Assembly (NCBI GenBank): GCA_016188575.1
Contig: JACPHN010000065.1
Span: 1 to 35,127, forward strand
Reading direction: 5' to 3'
Source of the DNA: Candidatus Schekmanbacteria bacterium
GTDB lineage: Bacteria; CSSED10-310; JACPHN01
Length of the DNA stretch: 35,127 nucleotides
Both the position numbers and the translations under genes were made by a program. The notes below the pieces were generated by a model that had not been told where the DNA came from, made no database searches, and saw only the letters and a list, made by a program, of their open reading frames with translations. This document shows positions 1 through 8,368 of this stretch, one piece after another (within the stretch, counting starts at the first letter, position 1; every line of letters starts with the position of its first letter).

Positions 1-209
1 CCATCCGGCACGCACTGAGGGCGAAGCGGTTCATGGGGTTCGCGACCGGGGACCTCGTGCGGGCGGTGATCCCTACGGGCAAGCACCGCGGCGTCCACCT
101 CGGGCGGGTCGCGATCCGACACCGGCCGAGCTTCAAGCTCCGCGGGTTCGATGTCCACCCGAAGTACCTGACGCTCCTTCAGAAGGCAGACCGGTATGAG
201 TACGCGTAA
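1..209 (+). CDS. iscB: C-terminal end of an IscB-type RNA-guided nuclease (RRXRR/HNH family), 5' truncated by the window
   Basis: Frame 3 is open from the left edge to a TAA at 207-209, giving about 68 residues. It contains FATGDLVRAVIPTGKHRG, then HLGRVAIRH, PSFKL and a terminal ADRYEYA. This order (FxTGD-hVRAVhP-GK, GRVAhR, SFxh, GY/RYEY end) is what I know from the C-terminal target-interacting region of RRXRR/HNH proteins of the IscB group. IscB is an IS200/IS605-associated nickase or nuclease guided by an omegaRNA encoded just upstream of its gene. The RuvC and HNH parts, the omegaRNA and any tnpA lie outside the window, so activity cannot be judged. The last 14 nt overlap the longest reading of the next gene. 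The family call is from memory of the C-terminal pattern only. Confidence 0.68.
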   Translation, partial: IRHALRAKRFMGFATGDLVRAVIPTGKHRGVHLGRVAIRHRPSFKLRGFDVHPKYLTLLQKADRYEYA

Positions 210-2805
210 CGAAGGCAAGAGCGCCGCTTCCCCACCCCCCAACCGCGGCGCGGTATGGGGGGAGCACCCGCGGCGCGATCCGGTGGAGAGGTTACAGCTC
301 ACACTCGCGTTGGTTCTTGTTGCGCTGTTCGCGGGCCTGACGACCGCAGATGGCGCGGCGATCGGGGGCGCCGATCGGGTGGCGCCACAGCCGCCGGCCG
401 AGCTCACCGCTAGCGCCGTTGCCAACGGCGTGGCGCTGGCGTGGACCAGCAGCGACGGCGCGGCTCGCTACCATCTGTATCGGCGCGTCGACGAAAGCTC
501 GTCGGTGGCCGAGCGAATTGCTTCGCTGTCCGCGGCCGAGCTTGCATATACGGATCTGGAAGCCTATGCGGGGGTGCGCTACGCGTACTCCGTTTCGGCG
601 GAGTCGGCGGCGGGCGAGGAGGGCGAGCGCTCGCCGGAAGCGACCGTTACCGCCGGCGCGGTCACATTCAACGTCAGTGTCCTTCCGGTCGGCGAGGCGG
701 CTGCGCGCCCGGGTGCAGCGCTGTTTTTTCTCATCGTGAAATCCGAGAACGGGTTCACAGACACCGTCCAAATTGAAGCAATCGATTGGCCGGTCGGGGT
801 GCAGCCGTTTTTTGCCCCATCCCTGGTGCCGGTGACCGCAGCGTCGCCCTGGGGTCTTGCGGGTCTGTGGGTTTCGGTCAGTGAGGAGGCCACGGTGCAG
901 GGGTGGGTGGCACTGAAAGTCCGCGCTACGGGACGCACCAGCGCCCAGGTCGTGGAGGCGTCCGTCAATCTGTACGTGCTGGGCACCGGCGAGACGCGCG
1001 TATTTCTGTGGACATTTCCGGCCCGCGTGCCGCTCGGCGGGCACGCCCATCTTCTCGGGCGCGTCATTCCCGGCGCCGGTGGCGGCGTGGTCACCATCGA
1101 CGCGGTACGGCCCGATGGCTCCGCCTATCCGAGCAAGACCGCGACGACAGGCCCGTTTGGATGGTTCCTGACCGACATTCAGCCGGACCAGGTCGGCGGG
1201 CCATGGCGGGTCACGGCCACCGTGAATGATGCTTCTTCAGCGCCGGCCAGCTTCTCGGTCGGTCAGAGACGGACGCTGATGGGTCTCTACACCGATATTC
1301 AGCCCGGAGAAACCGCTGGTCAGGTCGCGGGTTGGATTTTTCCCAATCCGCACTGGTACGCCTACGAAGCGACGATACCTGACGTCATCCTGCACTACCT
1401 GCCCCCGAACACCAAGGAAGGGGAAGCAGGAGAAGTAGTGCGCTCCGTGCCTCTCAATCCCGACGGCACGTTTGTGGATAACTTTGATGTCTATGCCGGC
1501 GAGGTGGGGAAATGGAAGCTCGTCGCGGAGTGGAGCGGGAACGACGTCTACATGGGGGTAAAACGAGCGGTTCAGGTGCCGCTGCTGGTGAGTGTGGGCA
1601 AGGCGATCGTCCTTGGCGCACTGCCGTCCGGAACGAATCTGGACAGCGTCGCGGGCAACACCATGAAGCGGATGACCGACCTCGCGTATCGGGTGCTGCT
1701 GATGCGGGGCTTCACGGCGGCGGACATCGCCTTTCTGTCACCTGATCTCGCGGACCCGCGAGTCGCCGGCGCCCCCACGCTGCAAAATCTGAGCGCGGCG
1801 GTAGCCGCATTCGCCGGCGCGACCACAAACCAATCGCCACTCGTACTCTACGCCCACGGACGGGCGCCCGCGGGCGCCGCCACCGCTGGTCTGGATCTCG
1901 GAAATGGGGACGTGCTCACATCCGCGGCAGTCAACAGCGTGCTCGGCACCGAATCGACCGTGCTGCTGCTCGATATCGATCAGAGCGGCCGGTACATCGC
2001 CGAAGACCTGGAGCGCTGGAACATTCTGACGGGAGAATGGAGGGCGCTGGTTACGGCGACGAATGACACCAGCCCGGCCCATAGCATGGCGGACGGGAGG
2101 ATCTCGGCGTTCAGCTTTTTCTGGACCTGGACGCAGTATGGGGCGAGTCTTTACGAGGCCGGGTATCTCACCGAGGCAGCGCTCAACACGCTGCTTACGC
2201 CCGAGTTTGCGGCGCAGGATCCGCAGCTCGGGATTTTCCGCAACCGGCAGGGGAACGACGCGTTCGACCTGATTTTGGCCGCGAATGTGTGGATCGGTTA
2301 TCCGGCGCAGCTTCCCACGGCCCCGCCGATTGTTCTGGACACCACGCCGGACGCCACAGCAGAGCGGCTCGGCGGCAGCCGGGAGAGCTTGCGAGCAGGG
2401 CTCGTCCCGTTCTGGGTCAACACCGCGGAACATCTGCCGCCCGTCGCCGGAGCCCCGTCGCCGGCACGAGCGAGCAACTTGCGCGTCTGGGCGGTCCCGT
2501 ACGCCCCCGTGGCGGCGCGCCTGCCCGAGGCGACACGCGGGCCTTACCTTGGCGAGGAGGTCGTGGAGCTCGCTGACCAGGATGGTGACCAGCGCTACAC
2601 GGGAAGCGTGCCGGTGGCGACGGACGGCGCTACAGTGGTGATTTCCTTCGCCGAGAACGAGCTGGGCCTCGTGTCGGATCCCGGTCGCACCGTGATCGTC
2701 GGGCAGGAGGTTCCGGCAGTTCCATCCCCGGGAGCGGAGCTGCTGCTGCTGCTCGCCCTCGCTGCAGCCTGGCGACGCCTGCCGCCCCGGATGCAGGCGC
2801 GATGA
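196..2805 (+). CDS. Large secreted protein: fibronectin-III domain, Ig-like region, inactive C13/caspase-like peptidase domain, PEP-CTERM-like tail
   Basis: The reading is 869 aa from ATG 196. An alternative GTG at 283 gives a compact signal peptide (VERLQLTLALVLVALFAG) and clears the upstream iscB gene, so the true start is uncertain. A fibronectin-III domain covers about residues 65-152. Ig-like beta segments follow to about 460. Residues about 470-690 look like the C13-like caspase-fold domain of secreted bacterial proteins: AIVLGALPSG, AYRVLLMRGF, FLSPD, then the catalytic His in YAHG (H554). Where that family has DACQSG this protein has DIDQSG, so the nucleophilic Cys is Asp595. The fold is probably kept without peptidase activity. 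The C-terminus (PSPGAE, a Leu/Ala helix, then RR) resembles a PEP-CTERM sorting tail. A surface binding role is inference. Confidence 0.75.
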   Translation: MSTRNEGKSAASPPPNRGAVWGEHPRRDPVERLQLTLALVLVALFAGLTTADGAAIGGADRVAPQPPAELTASAVANGVALAWTSSDGAARYHLYRRVDESSSVAERIASLSAAELAYTDLEAYAGVRYAYSVSAESAAGEEGERSPEATVTAGAVTFNVSVLPVGEAAARPGAALFFLIVKSENGFTDTVQIEAIDWPVGVQPFFAPSLVPVTAASPWGLAGLWVSVSEEATVQGWVALKVRATGRTSAQVVEASVNLYVLGTGETRVFLWTFPARVPLGGHAHLLGRVIPGAGGGVVTIDAVRPDGSAYPSKTATTGPFGWFLTDIQPDQVGGPWRVTATVNDASSAPASFSVGQRRTLMGLYTDIQPGETAGQVAGWIFPNPHWYAYEATIPDVILHYLPPNTKEGEAGEVVRSVPLNPDGTFVDNFDVYAGEVGKWKLVAEWSGNDVYMGVKRAVQVPLLVSVGKAIVLGALPSGTNLDSVAGNTMKRMTDLAYRVLLMRGFTAADIAFLSPDLADPRVAGAPTLQNLSAAVAAFAGATTNQSPLVLYAHGRAPAGAATAGLDLGNGDVLTSAAVNSVLGTESTVLLLDIDQSGRYIAEDLERWNILTGEWRALVTATNDTSPAHSMADGRISAFSFFWTWTQYGASLYEAGYLTEAALNTLLTPEFAAQDPQLGIFRNRQGNDAFDLILAANVWIGYPAQLPTAPPIVLDTTPDATAERLGGSRESLRAGLVPFWVNTAEHLPPVAGAPSPARASNLRVWAVPYAPVAARLPEATRGPYLGEEVVELADQDGDQRYTGSVPVATDGATVVISFAENELGLVSDPGRTVIVGQEVPAVPSPGAELLLLLALAAAWRRLPPRMQAR
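210..282 (+). other. Possible right boundary of the iscB element: G/C inverted tracts and a 10-bp direct repeat
   Basis: Just past the iscB stop there is a C-rich tract (about 229-240) facing a G-rich tract (257-264), which could pair as a hairpin around a 16-nt loop. The 10-mer CCGCGGCGCG occurs at 243-252 and again at 268-277. IS200/IS605-type elements have subterminal hairpins rather than terminal inverted repeats, so this could be the right end. No cleavage site or matching left end can be seen here, so the boundary is inferred. Confidence 0.25.
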
Positions 2806-2863
2806 TGACAGCGGCCGCTGAGGCGACTAGCGGGCGCGGCGCGAGCGCGCGAGCGAGCGCCCC

Positions 2864-5386
2864 GTGCTAGGCGGCGGCAAGCGTAAGGCCGCGCTGTCCC
2901 GAATCGGCCCGTACGTGCTCGAAGACCGACTCGGTGAAGGCGGCATGGCGGAGGTCTTTCGCTGCCGGCACGAGGCCACCGGTGAGCGCTTTGCGGCGAA
3001 AATCCCGCACGACGACTGCGATGAGTCGTGGCAAATGCGCTTTCATCGCGAGTGGCGCATCGCTCTTCGCCTCGCGGAGACGTTTCCACGTCACGGCGGT
3101 TTTGTCAAAGCCCATGAAGTCATCGAGATCGGCGATGGGCGTCATGGGTTGATCATGGAGCTCGTCGAGGGTGGAGATGTCAAGACTTATTTTCAGTCGC
3201 TGCGCGGCCGCGAAGAGCTCGGCTTTTCGGAGAAAGCACAGCTCGCGCTGGAGCTCATTCGGCAGACACTGGTGTCGCTGGATCTGCTGCACCGCGAGGG
3301 TCTGATCCACCGCGACCTCAAGCCGAGCAACTTGTTGGTAAGCAGGTCTGGCGAGGTGAAGCTCGCGGACTTCGGTCTGGCGGGCGAGACTGTGGCCAGT
3401 GACTACACGATCATCACGGTCACGGGCGATGTGCTGGGAACTCCATCGCATTGTTCTCCCGAGCAGTTCGGAGATCCCCATAAGGTGGGGCCGGCAAGCG
3501 ACCTTTACTCCGTGGGGTGTGTGCTGTTCGACTTGCTCGCCGGCCGGCCGCCGTTTTGCGGCAACCTCTGGCAGGTGCGGGCGGGCCATCTGGGGCAGCC
3601 GGCTCCGCGCGTGTCGACATTCGCACCGGAGTGCCCCGCTGAGCTCGACGCGTGGGTGGCGGCGCTGCTCGAAAAGGAGCCGCAGGCGCGCCCGCGGTCG
3701 GCCGCTGAGCTGCTCCGGTCTCTACAGACGGTGGTGGCGTGTCTGGCGCGGCGCCACGCCGGTGTGGCCCCGACCCAGCCCCTGCAGCGCCTGGGTCAGG
3801 ATACCGAGACGCACGACCCGACGGAGGACAGGCGCCGCCGCAGCGAGCGCACGGAAGTCGCCGATCCCGGCCGACTCGCACATCGCTATCAGATCAGCGA
3901 GCTGATTGGAAGCGGCGGGATGGGCGCCGTCTTTCGCGCGGTCGACCGGGCGACCGGCGGCAATTTGGTGCTCAAGCTCCCCCACCCCTGGCTCTTGAAG
4001 GACGATGAGATGCGGCGGCGCTGGGACGTGGAGCGCAGCGTCCTGGAGACGCTGGAGCTTCCCGGCATTCCGCGCCTGCTCGACCATGGACCCCGTGCCG
4101 AGTGTGACGTGCCTTTCATCGCCATGGAGCTCGTGAGCGGTCTGCGAATCGACAGGCACTGCGCGCGGCTGGAGGGCGCGCCGGCGCCGGGCCGCGCGCC
4201 GACGTACGCATATCTGCGCGAGGTAGCGCGACTCGCGATCAGACTTTGCCGCATTCTCGTCGAGCTTCACCGCCACGGAATTCTGCATCGGGACGTAAAG
4301 CCCGCAAATATCATCGTGACCAATGACGATCGACCCGTACTGATCGACTTTGGGATTGCCGGGATCTTGCCGGCAAGCGATCCGAATCTGACCCAACGGC
4401 AGACGTCACCAGGCTGGCGAATGGGCTCGCCGCGGTATCAGGCGCGAGAAGCCATGGAGTCGCTGCGCAGCGCCTCGCAGGATAGCGACATTCAGTCGCT
4501 CGGGTTGACGCTGTACGAGCTCGCGACGGGAGTGCCGGTGATCGACCGCGACGCGCGACCGCGGCACCATCACGAGGACTTTCCGGAGGAGCTCGAGGAG
4601 ATCATTGTCTCCATGCTGGCGACGCAGCGGGAGCGGTGGTCGCCGATCAAGGTGGCGGCGCGGCTGGGAGCGTTTTTTGGGCTGGAGAGTCTCGTAGAGG
4701 CCATCTTTTCGCGCGCAGCGCTGACGTATCTCAAGACGCCGCCGTCGCTGGCCGGCCATGGAGAACCTGACCGGGACGCGTCGTCCGCCCTGACCGCCAT
4801 GCGCGGCCTGTTGTCCGCAGCTCCGCCGCAGGTGCTCGTCCTCTCCGGGCCTCGCGGGGGCGGGAAGACGCGGCTGGTGCGGCAGTTACGGACGGAGGCA
4901 GCGGCGAGCTCGCGCCCGGCCGGAGTCGTTCGCCTGGACTGGAGGTCGGTGCGCAGTGAGAAGCTTTCGCGGTTTCAGGCAAACGTCCGCGTGGTCGCGT
5001 TCGATGACGTTGCCGTAGGCACCGGCGAGGAGCGCCGGCGATTGGAGTCCATCCTGGAGTCGCTCGGGGGCTCCTGCTGTCTGATCCTGACATGCGACTC
5101 GGCAGCGGCGGGAGAGGTCGGCGCCATCGCCCGCGGAATCACGGGCGAGGCCGTGCGCGGCGCGGCGCTGCCGCCGCTGTCGGAAGAAGAAACGGCGCGG
5201 CTGGTGTCGTCTCTGCTCGGCGGCGACACCGCACCGGCGGGGCTCTTCCGTGCGGCGTATGCGCGGTCGCGGGGCATTCCCGGCGCCGCGATCACGTTTC
5301 TGGCCGAGAGCATCGGGCCGGAACCGGGGCGCGGGATGCTGAGCCGGGGACCCGATGCCGCCTGGCGAATCGACGCGGACGAGTAG
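2864..5386 (+). CDS. Tandem Ser/Thr protein kinase fused to a C-terminal P-loop ATPase domain
   Basis: The protein is 840 aa from GTG 2864, the first start after an in-frame TAG at 2828; no good Shine-Dalgarno is visible. Kinase 1 (about 17-285) has GEGGMAEVFR, Lys46, HRDLKPSN with Asp151, and DFG at Asp169. Kinase 2 (about 343-615) has GSGGMGAVFR, Lys371, HRDVKPAN with Asp477, and DFG at Asp495. Both keep the residues needed for catalysis. A low-complexity Arg-rich linker (about 300-338) joins them. A Walker A motif, GPRGGGKT, sits at 662-669 and a Walker B-like VVAFDDV has Asp714. Only about 170 residues follow Walker A, so this is a short AAA/STAND-like module without sensor repeats. There is no transmembrane segment, so it is cytoplasmic. 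The FHA protein just downstream is a plausible phosphothreonine-reading partner. Substrates are unknown. Confidence 0.88.
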   Translation: MLGGGKRKAALSRIGPYVLEDRLGEGGMAEVFRCRHEATGERFAAKIPHDDCDESWQMRFHREWRIALRLAETFPRHGGFVKAHEVIEIGDGRHGLIMELVEGGDVKTYFQSLRGREELGFSEKAQLALELIRQTLVSLDLLHREGLIHRDLKPSNLLVSRSGEVKLADFGLAGETVASDYTIITVTGDVLGTPSHCSPEQFGDPHKVGPASDLYSVGCVLFDLLAGRPPFCGNLWQVRAGHLGQPAPRVSTFAPECPAELDAWVAALLEKEPQARPRSAAELLRSLQTVVACLARRHAGVAPTQPLQRLGQDTETHDPTEDRRRRSERTEVADPGRLAHRYQISELIGSGGMGAVFRAVDRATGGNLVLKLPHPWLLKDDEMRRRWDVERSVLETLELPGIPRLLDHGPRAECDVPFIAMELVSGLRIDRHCARLEGAPAPGRAPTYAYLREVARLAIRLCRILVELHRHGILHRDVKPANIIVTNDDRPVLIDFGIAGILPASDPNLTQRQTSPGWRMGSPRYQAREAMESLRSASQDSDIQSLGLTLYELATGVPVIDRDARPRHHHEDFPEELEEIIVSMLATQRERWSPIKVAARLGAFFGLESLVEAIFSRAALTYLKTPPSLAGHGEPDRDASSALTAMRGLLSAAPPQVLVLSGPRGGGKTRLVRQLRTEAAASSRPAGVVRLDWRSVRSEKLSRFQANVRVVAFDDVAVGTGEERRRLESILESLGGSCCLILTCDSAAAGEVGAIARGITGEAVRGAALPPLSEEETARLVSSLLGGDTAPAGLFRAAYARSRGIPGAAITFLAESIGPEPGRGMLSRGPDAAWRIDADE

Positions 5387-5649
5387 TCGCACGGGCGGTC
5401 GCGCGGCGGATGGATCGGCGAACGAAGGCGATCGGGCGTTTTTCTTGCCAAGAATTTGCAGGATGAGTGATCTCGCGTGCGCGAGTGGCGTGGCGCGGGC
5501 AGGAGCGCCCCACCACACGGCCTCAGCCGCCGCTCCGGAGCGCTGCACCGCGCCGTCCGGGCGGAATCGAGGCCGGCACCAGATGCTGGCACCAGTCGTG
5601 CACAGTCAAGACCTCGGCGAGATTGAGCCCATAGCCCAGGAGGTCCGCG

Positions 5650-6039
5650 ATGTATTGCTATCTGGTCGTTGAACGTGCAATGGAAGCGCACGCGCTGTTT
5701 TGGCAGCTCCATCATCAGATCACGGTCGGCCGCGAGCCCCGGTGCGACATCGTGCTCGCCTCAGCCACCGCCAGCCGCCGCCATGCACTCTTCACGACTC
5801 AAAACGGGACCCCCCAGGTGGCTGATCTGTCGGCTAACCAGCTCACGTTCGTCAACGGACAGCGCCTCCGCACGCGCATGGCTGTGCCTCTGGACCACGG
5901 TGACACGGTTGGCTTCGGGCCTGACGGAGACGAGATCTGCTACCGCGTGATCCAGAGATCACGACCGCTCACTCGGGTTCTCGATCTGTTTGAAGATCTT
6001 GAGCAGAAGGATCACCTGAGCCCGGTGTTGGCGGCATGA
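5650..6039 (+). CDS. Small FHA-domain (phosphothreonine-binding) protein
   Basis: The protein is 129 aa. ATG 5650 is preceded by an AGGAGG Shine-Dalgarno at good spacing. The FHA core runs about residues 22-105: ITVGREPRCDIVL (the conserved Gly-Arg), SRRHA (the Ser/Arg/His phosphopeptide-binding turn) and FVNGQRL (the Asn-Gly turn), then LDHGDTVGFG. FHA domains bind phosphothreonine, so the protein may read marks made by the tandem kinase encoded 263 bp upstream; the functional link is inferred from position. No other domain or membrane segment is present. The last 71 nt overlap the 3' end of the converging acyltransferase gene. The 263-bp gap upstream holds no convincing gene. Confidence 0.85.
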   Translation: MYCYLVVERAMEAHALFWQLHHQITVGREPRCDIVLASATASRRHALFTTQNGTPQVADLSANQLTFVNGQRLRTRMAVPLDHGDTVGFGPDGDEICYRVIQRSRPLTRVLDLFEDLEQKDHLSPVLAA

Positions 6040-6556
6040 GGTCGGGGGGAACGAGGAGAGATAGGCCTGCCGCCGGGTGCGCCGGGAGCTCGCGAGCAGG
6101 GTTTCCTGCGACAGTCGCGCTGGCGGCGACGGACTTCGTGACGACGCTTCCGGCGCCGACAATGGCGGCGCGCCCGATTTCGACGCCCGGCAGCAGCACC
6201 GACCCGCCGCCGATTCTGGCGCCCGCGCGCACGATCGGCCCGCGCAGCTCCTTCCCGGTCATCGTCTTGTCGTTGAGCGTGATCACTCCTGGACCGACGA
6301 AGACGTCATGTTCGATCACCACGCCGCGGGTAATGTGGCAGCCGGTCTGAATGGAAACACGGTCACCAATCTGACACGTGCAGATGTTGCAGTGAGACCC
6401 GATCGTACAGCGCTCGCCAATGCGCGCACCGGCATGAATCAGCGAAAAGGAGCCGACGCGGCTGCCCGAACCGAGCTCCACGTCTTGCTGCACCTCGGTC
6501 AGATCCGGATTGTAGAAGTGCACGTCGGGGAAGCGACTGCGAAGTGGCTCAACCAT
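5969..6556 (-). CDS. Left-handed beta-helix (hexapeptide repeat) acyltransferase, WlbB/WbpD-like
   Basis: The protein is about 195 aa from ATG 6556, or 209 aa from ATG 6598. The shorter start is preferred because recognisable sequence begins near RFPDVHFYNP and the overlap with the upstream gene shrinks to 8 nt. Repeated I/V-G-x-x-x-x hexapeptides span most of the chain (IHAGARIGERCTIGSHCNI, VSIQTGCHI, ARIGGGSVLLPGVEIG, IVGAGSVV). It carries the GNPAR end typical of trimeric LbetaH acetyltransferases. The closest memory match is the group that N-acetylates UDP-amino sugars for surface polysaccharide. It is the last gene of the minus-strand MNIO cluster. Whether its substrate is a sugar or the cluster's peptide product cannot be told. 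The Pro-rich C-terminus overlaps the FHA gene antisense. Confidence 0.8.
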   Translation of the reverse strand: MVEPLRSRFPDVHFYNPDLTEVQQDVELGSGSRVGSFSLIHAGARIGERCTIGSHCNICTCQIGDRVSIQTGCHITRGVVIEHDVFVGPGVITLNDKTMTGKELRGPIVRAGARIGGGSVLLPGVEIGRAAIVGAGSVVTKSVAASATVAGNPARELPAHPAAGLSLLVPPDLMPPTPGSGDPSAQDLQTDREPE

Positions 6557-7436
6557 CCGCCACCGCCCGACCGCGCGGCGCCGCGGCGAGGAGACCATCA
6601 GTCAGCAGCTCGGCCCAGAGCTCCAAAGCTTCCTGGTTGCTGGCGCCCGCCCCCGCGGCCAGCTCGATCCAGTCCTCGCGGGACAGTGTCTGCCGTTCCG
6701 CAGCTTCGAGGAGATCGACGAGCGCCGGGGCTCCCATTTCGAGAGTCGGCCCCTCCGCGCCGCTTGGGAAGTCGACGATGATGGCGTCGGCGGCCGTCGC
6801 CTCCGGCGGCCCGCTCGGCGGGCGGGCAGGCAAGGCGAGGTCGGGGTCCACAACGGCGCCGATGGCACCTCTGGGGTGCGAGCGGACCACCGCCAGACAC
6901 TGGCCATAATAGTCGAGCAATCCAGGAGTGACGCGCAGCACGCGTGCGGTCGGCGCCAGTGAAACAGCCACCACCGCCGCGGCGGGGAGAAGCGGCGCGC
7001 GAGGCGCCCGCCGCACCTGGGCAATCGCGTGCTCGACGCGCGCGATCTCCGCAAGTGGACACGATTTCGGTGCGGGTCGAGCGGCGAGCGCGGCCAGGTA
7101 GTCACCGAACGCCAGTGCCATCGGGCGACCCGCGAATATCGACGAACAGAAGAACGCGGACGCGAAAAAGGCGTGTAACTCGTCGACGGAGCCGCTCTGC
7201 CGAGCAAGCAGGGTGCAAGAAACGGGGAATTCCTCCACGATGACGCCGAGCGCGCGCTCGCAGCGGTGGGGATCGGTGCGATACGCGCGCGGGTCCGAGC
7301 GGGTCACCCAGGTGCGCTCCTCTACCGTGAGGTCTACGCCGGCAAGAGTTTCTTCGGGCGCGCTGAAGACTCGCTCGGCGTAGGCGGCGTCGAAAAGCAT
7401 GCGGACCACGGTTTGCTGGGTTGCCGAGTGGCTCAT
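6549..7436 (-). CDS. Probable MNIO partner protein (DUF2063/HvfC- or MbnC-like role)
   Basis: The protein is 295 aa and its ATG overlaps the MNIO stop by 4 nt (ATGA), which implies co-translation. The N-terminal 80 residues are helical with LFDAAYAERVFSAPEETL, LTVEERTWV and several Arg/Asp-rich turns, resembling the small helical domain of MNIO partner proteins. The middle is Ala/Arg-rich with a beta-rich stretch (ARVLRVTPGLLDYYG). The C-terminus is again helical (LSREDWIELAAGAGAS, EALELWAELLTDGLL). There is no signal peptide, no membrane segment and no metal-binding Cys cluster. In characterised systems the gene next to a DUF692 enzyme encodes a protein that recruits the precursor peptide. 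I assign that role mainly from the neighbour and gene order; sequence support alone is weak. Confidence 0.55.
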   Translation of the reverse strand: MSHSATQQTVVRMLFDAAYAERVFSAPEETLAGVDLTVEERTWVTRSDPRAYRTDPHRCERALGVIVEEFPVSCTLLARQSGSVDELHAFFASAFFCSSIFAGRPMALAFGDYLAALAARPAPKSCPLAEIARVEHAIAQVRRAPRAPLLPAAAVVAVSLAPTARVLRVTPGLLDYYGQCLAVVRSHPRGAIGAVVDPDLALPARPPSGPPEATAADAIIVDFPSGAEGPTLEMGAPALVDLLEAAERQTLSREDWIELAAGAGASNQEALELWAELLTDGLLAAAPRGRAVADG

Positions 7437-8323
7437 CGGCGGCAGCTCCGAGCGGGGCTGCGGCTAACTGCATCCGCCAGGCGTCGAAACCCCGGCAAGA
7501 CGCTCTCGATCGCGTTTCGTTCGCACTCGAAAACAACCGCCTTGAGGTTGGGGGCTCGCTCCACGACGTGCTCGAAAATGCGCCACGTGTCGGGGAGGAC
7601 GTTCGGGGTATGGTCATCGTCGACGTACCGAAGCCCGTCATGCTCGCGCCCGCTGCCCCCGGCAACGTGCATTTCCACGACCCGGTCCAGGGGAAACCGC
7701 GCCAACCCCGCGAGCGCGTCCATTCCCGCGAGCTGCTGGTAGATCGCCAGGTGAGCGCAATCCAGCAACATCCCCGTGTCCGCCTCCTCCAAAACGATGC
7801 GAAAGTACTCGAGAAGGTGGAGGTCGCCGAGAAAAACGTGACCCGGCGGGTTTTCCGGGAAGACTTCGAGTCCGCTATCGGTGCGAAGCGCGCGAATGCC
7901 TTGGGCCATGTCGAAAGCGGATGCGGCGCAGAGGATTGGGGGAAGCAAGAGCATGTGACCGCGATCGCGCGGGCCGAAGTGCCACATACCGGCGTCGCCG
8001 CACAGGTATGCGGGGCGGATGCGGCGGACCAGGGCGCGTACGGCCGCGAGCCAGGCGGTGGTGAAGTCGGTCGGATCGTCGAGATTGATGTCCAGGAAAT
8101 GATAGGTGGTGGGCAAACCCGCGCGCAGCCAGGCCTCCGCGTCGGGATCGAGCCCCTTCGCCGTTTCGACGCCGATTTCAAGAAACGACAGCAGGTCCGG
8201 GTATTCTCGCTGCAGACGCAGCACGTCCACGGCCCCCGGCGTCTCGCCGGCGCCATACTCGGTGCTGATCCCGACACCGAGCGCGGGGATTCGCTGAATG
8301 CGCTCGAAAAAGCTGTCGGCCAT
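7433..8323 (-). CDS. MNIO (DUF692) multinuclear non-heme iron oxidative enzyme
   Basis: The protein is 296 aa, a normal length for the DUF692/MbnB-type TIM barrel. Recognisable family positions in order are GVGISTEYGA near the N-terminus, LEIGVET, TTYHFLDINLDD, CGDAGMWHFG, EVFPENPPG followed by FLGDLHLLEYF, LLDCAHLAI, VVEMHVAGG, and HDGLRYVDDDH. These His/Asp/Glu residues match where the family binds its two or three irons. MNIO enzymes oxidatively modify ribosomally made peptides at Cys, Asp or Asn, as in methanobactin, TglHI and ApyHI. This gene lies 45 bp downstream of the M14 peptidase and is coupled to the partner gene. No precursor peptide gene was found nearby. Confidence 0.85.
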   Translation of the reverse strand: MADSFFERIQRIPALGVGISTEYGAGETPGAVDVLRLQREYPDLLSFLEIGVETAKGLDPDAEAWLRAGLPTTYHFLDINLDDPTDFTTAWLAAVRALVRRIRPAYLCGDAGMWHFGPRDRGHMLLLPPILCAASAFDMAQGIRALRTDSGLEVFPENPPGHVFLGDLHLLEYFRIVLEEADTGMLLDCAHLAIYQQLAGMDALAGLARFPLDRVVEMHVAGGSGREHDGLRYVDDDHTPNVLPDTWRIFEHVVERAPNLKAVVFECERNAIESVLPGFRRLADAVSRSPARSCRR

Positions 8324-8368
8324 CGTCCAGTGTCGGTAGGAGCGGCGAGCGGGCGCGGCCGCTACCGT

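Noticed and set aside
5463-5672. Small plus-strand ORF beginning at an ATG before the FHA gene
   Set aside because: The composition is not protein-like and it overlaps the FHA start, which has a much better ribosome site.
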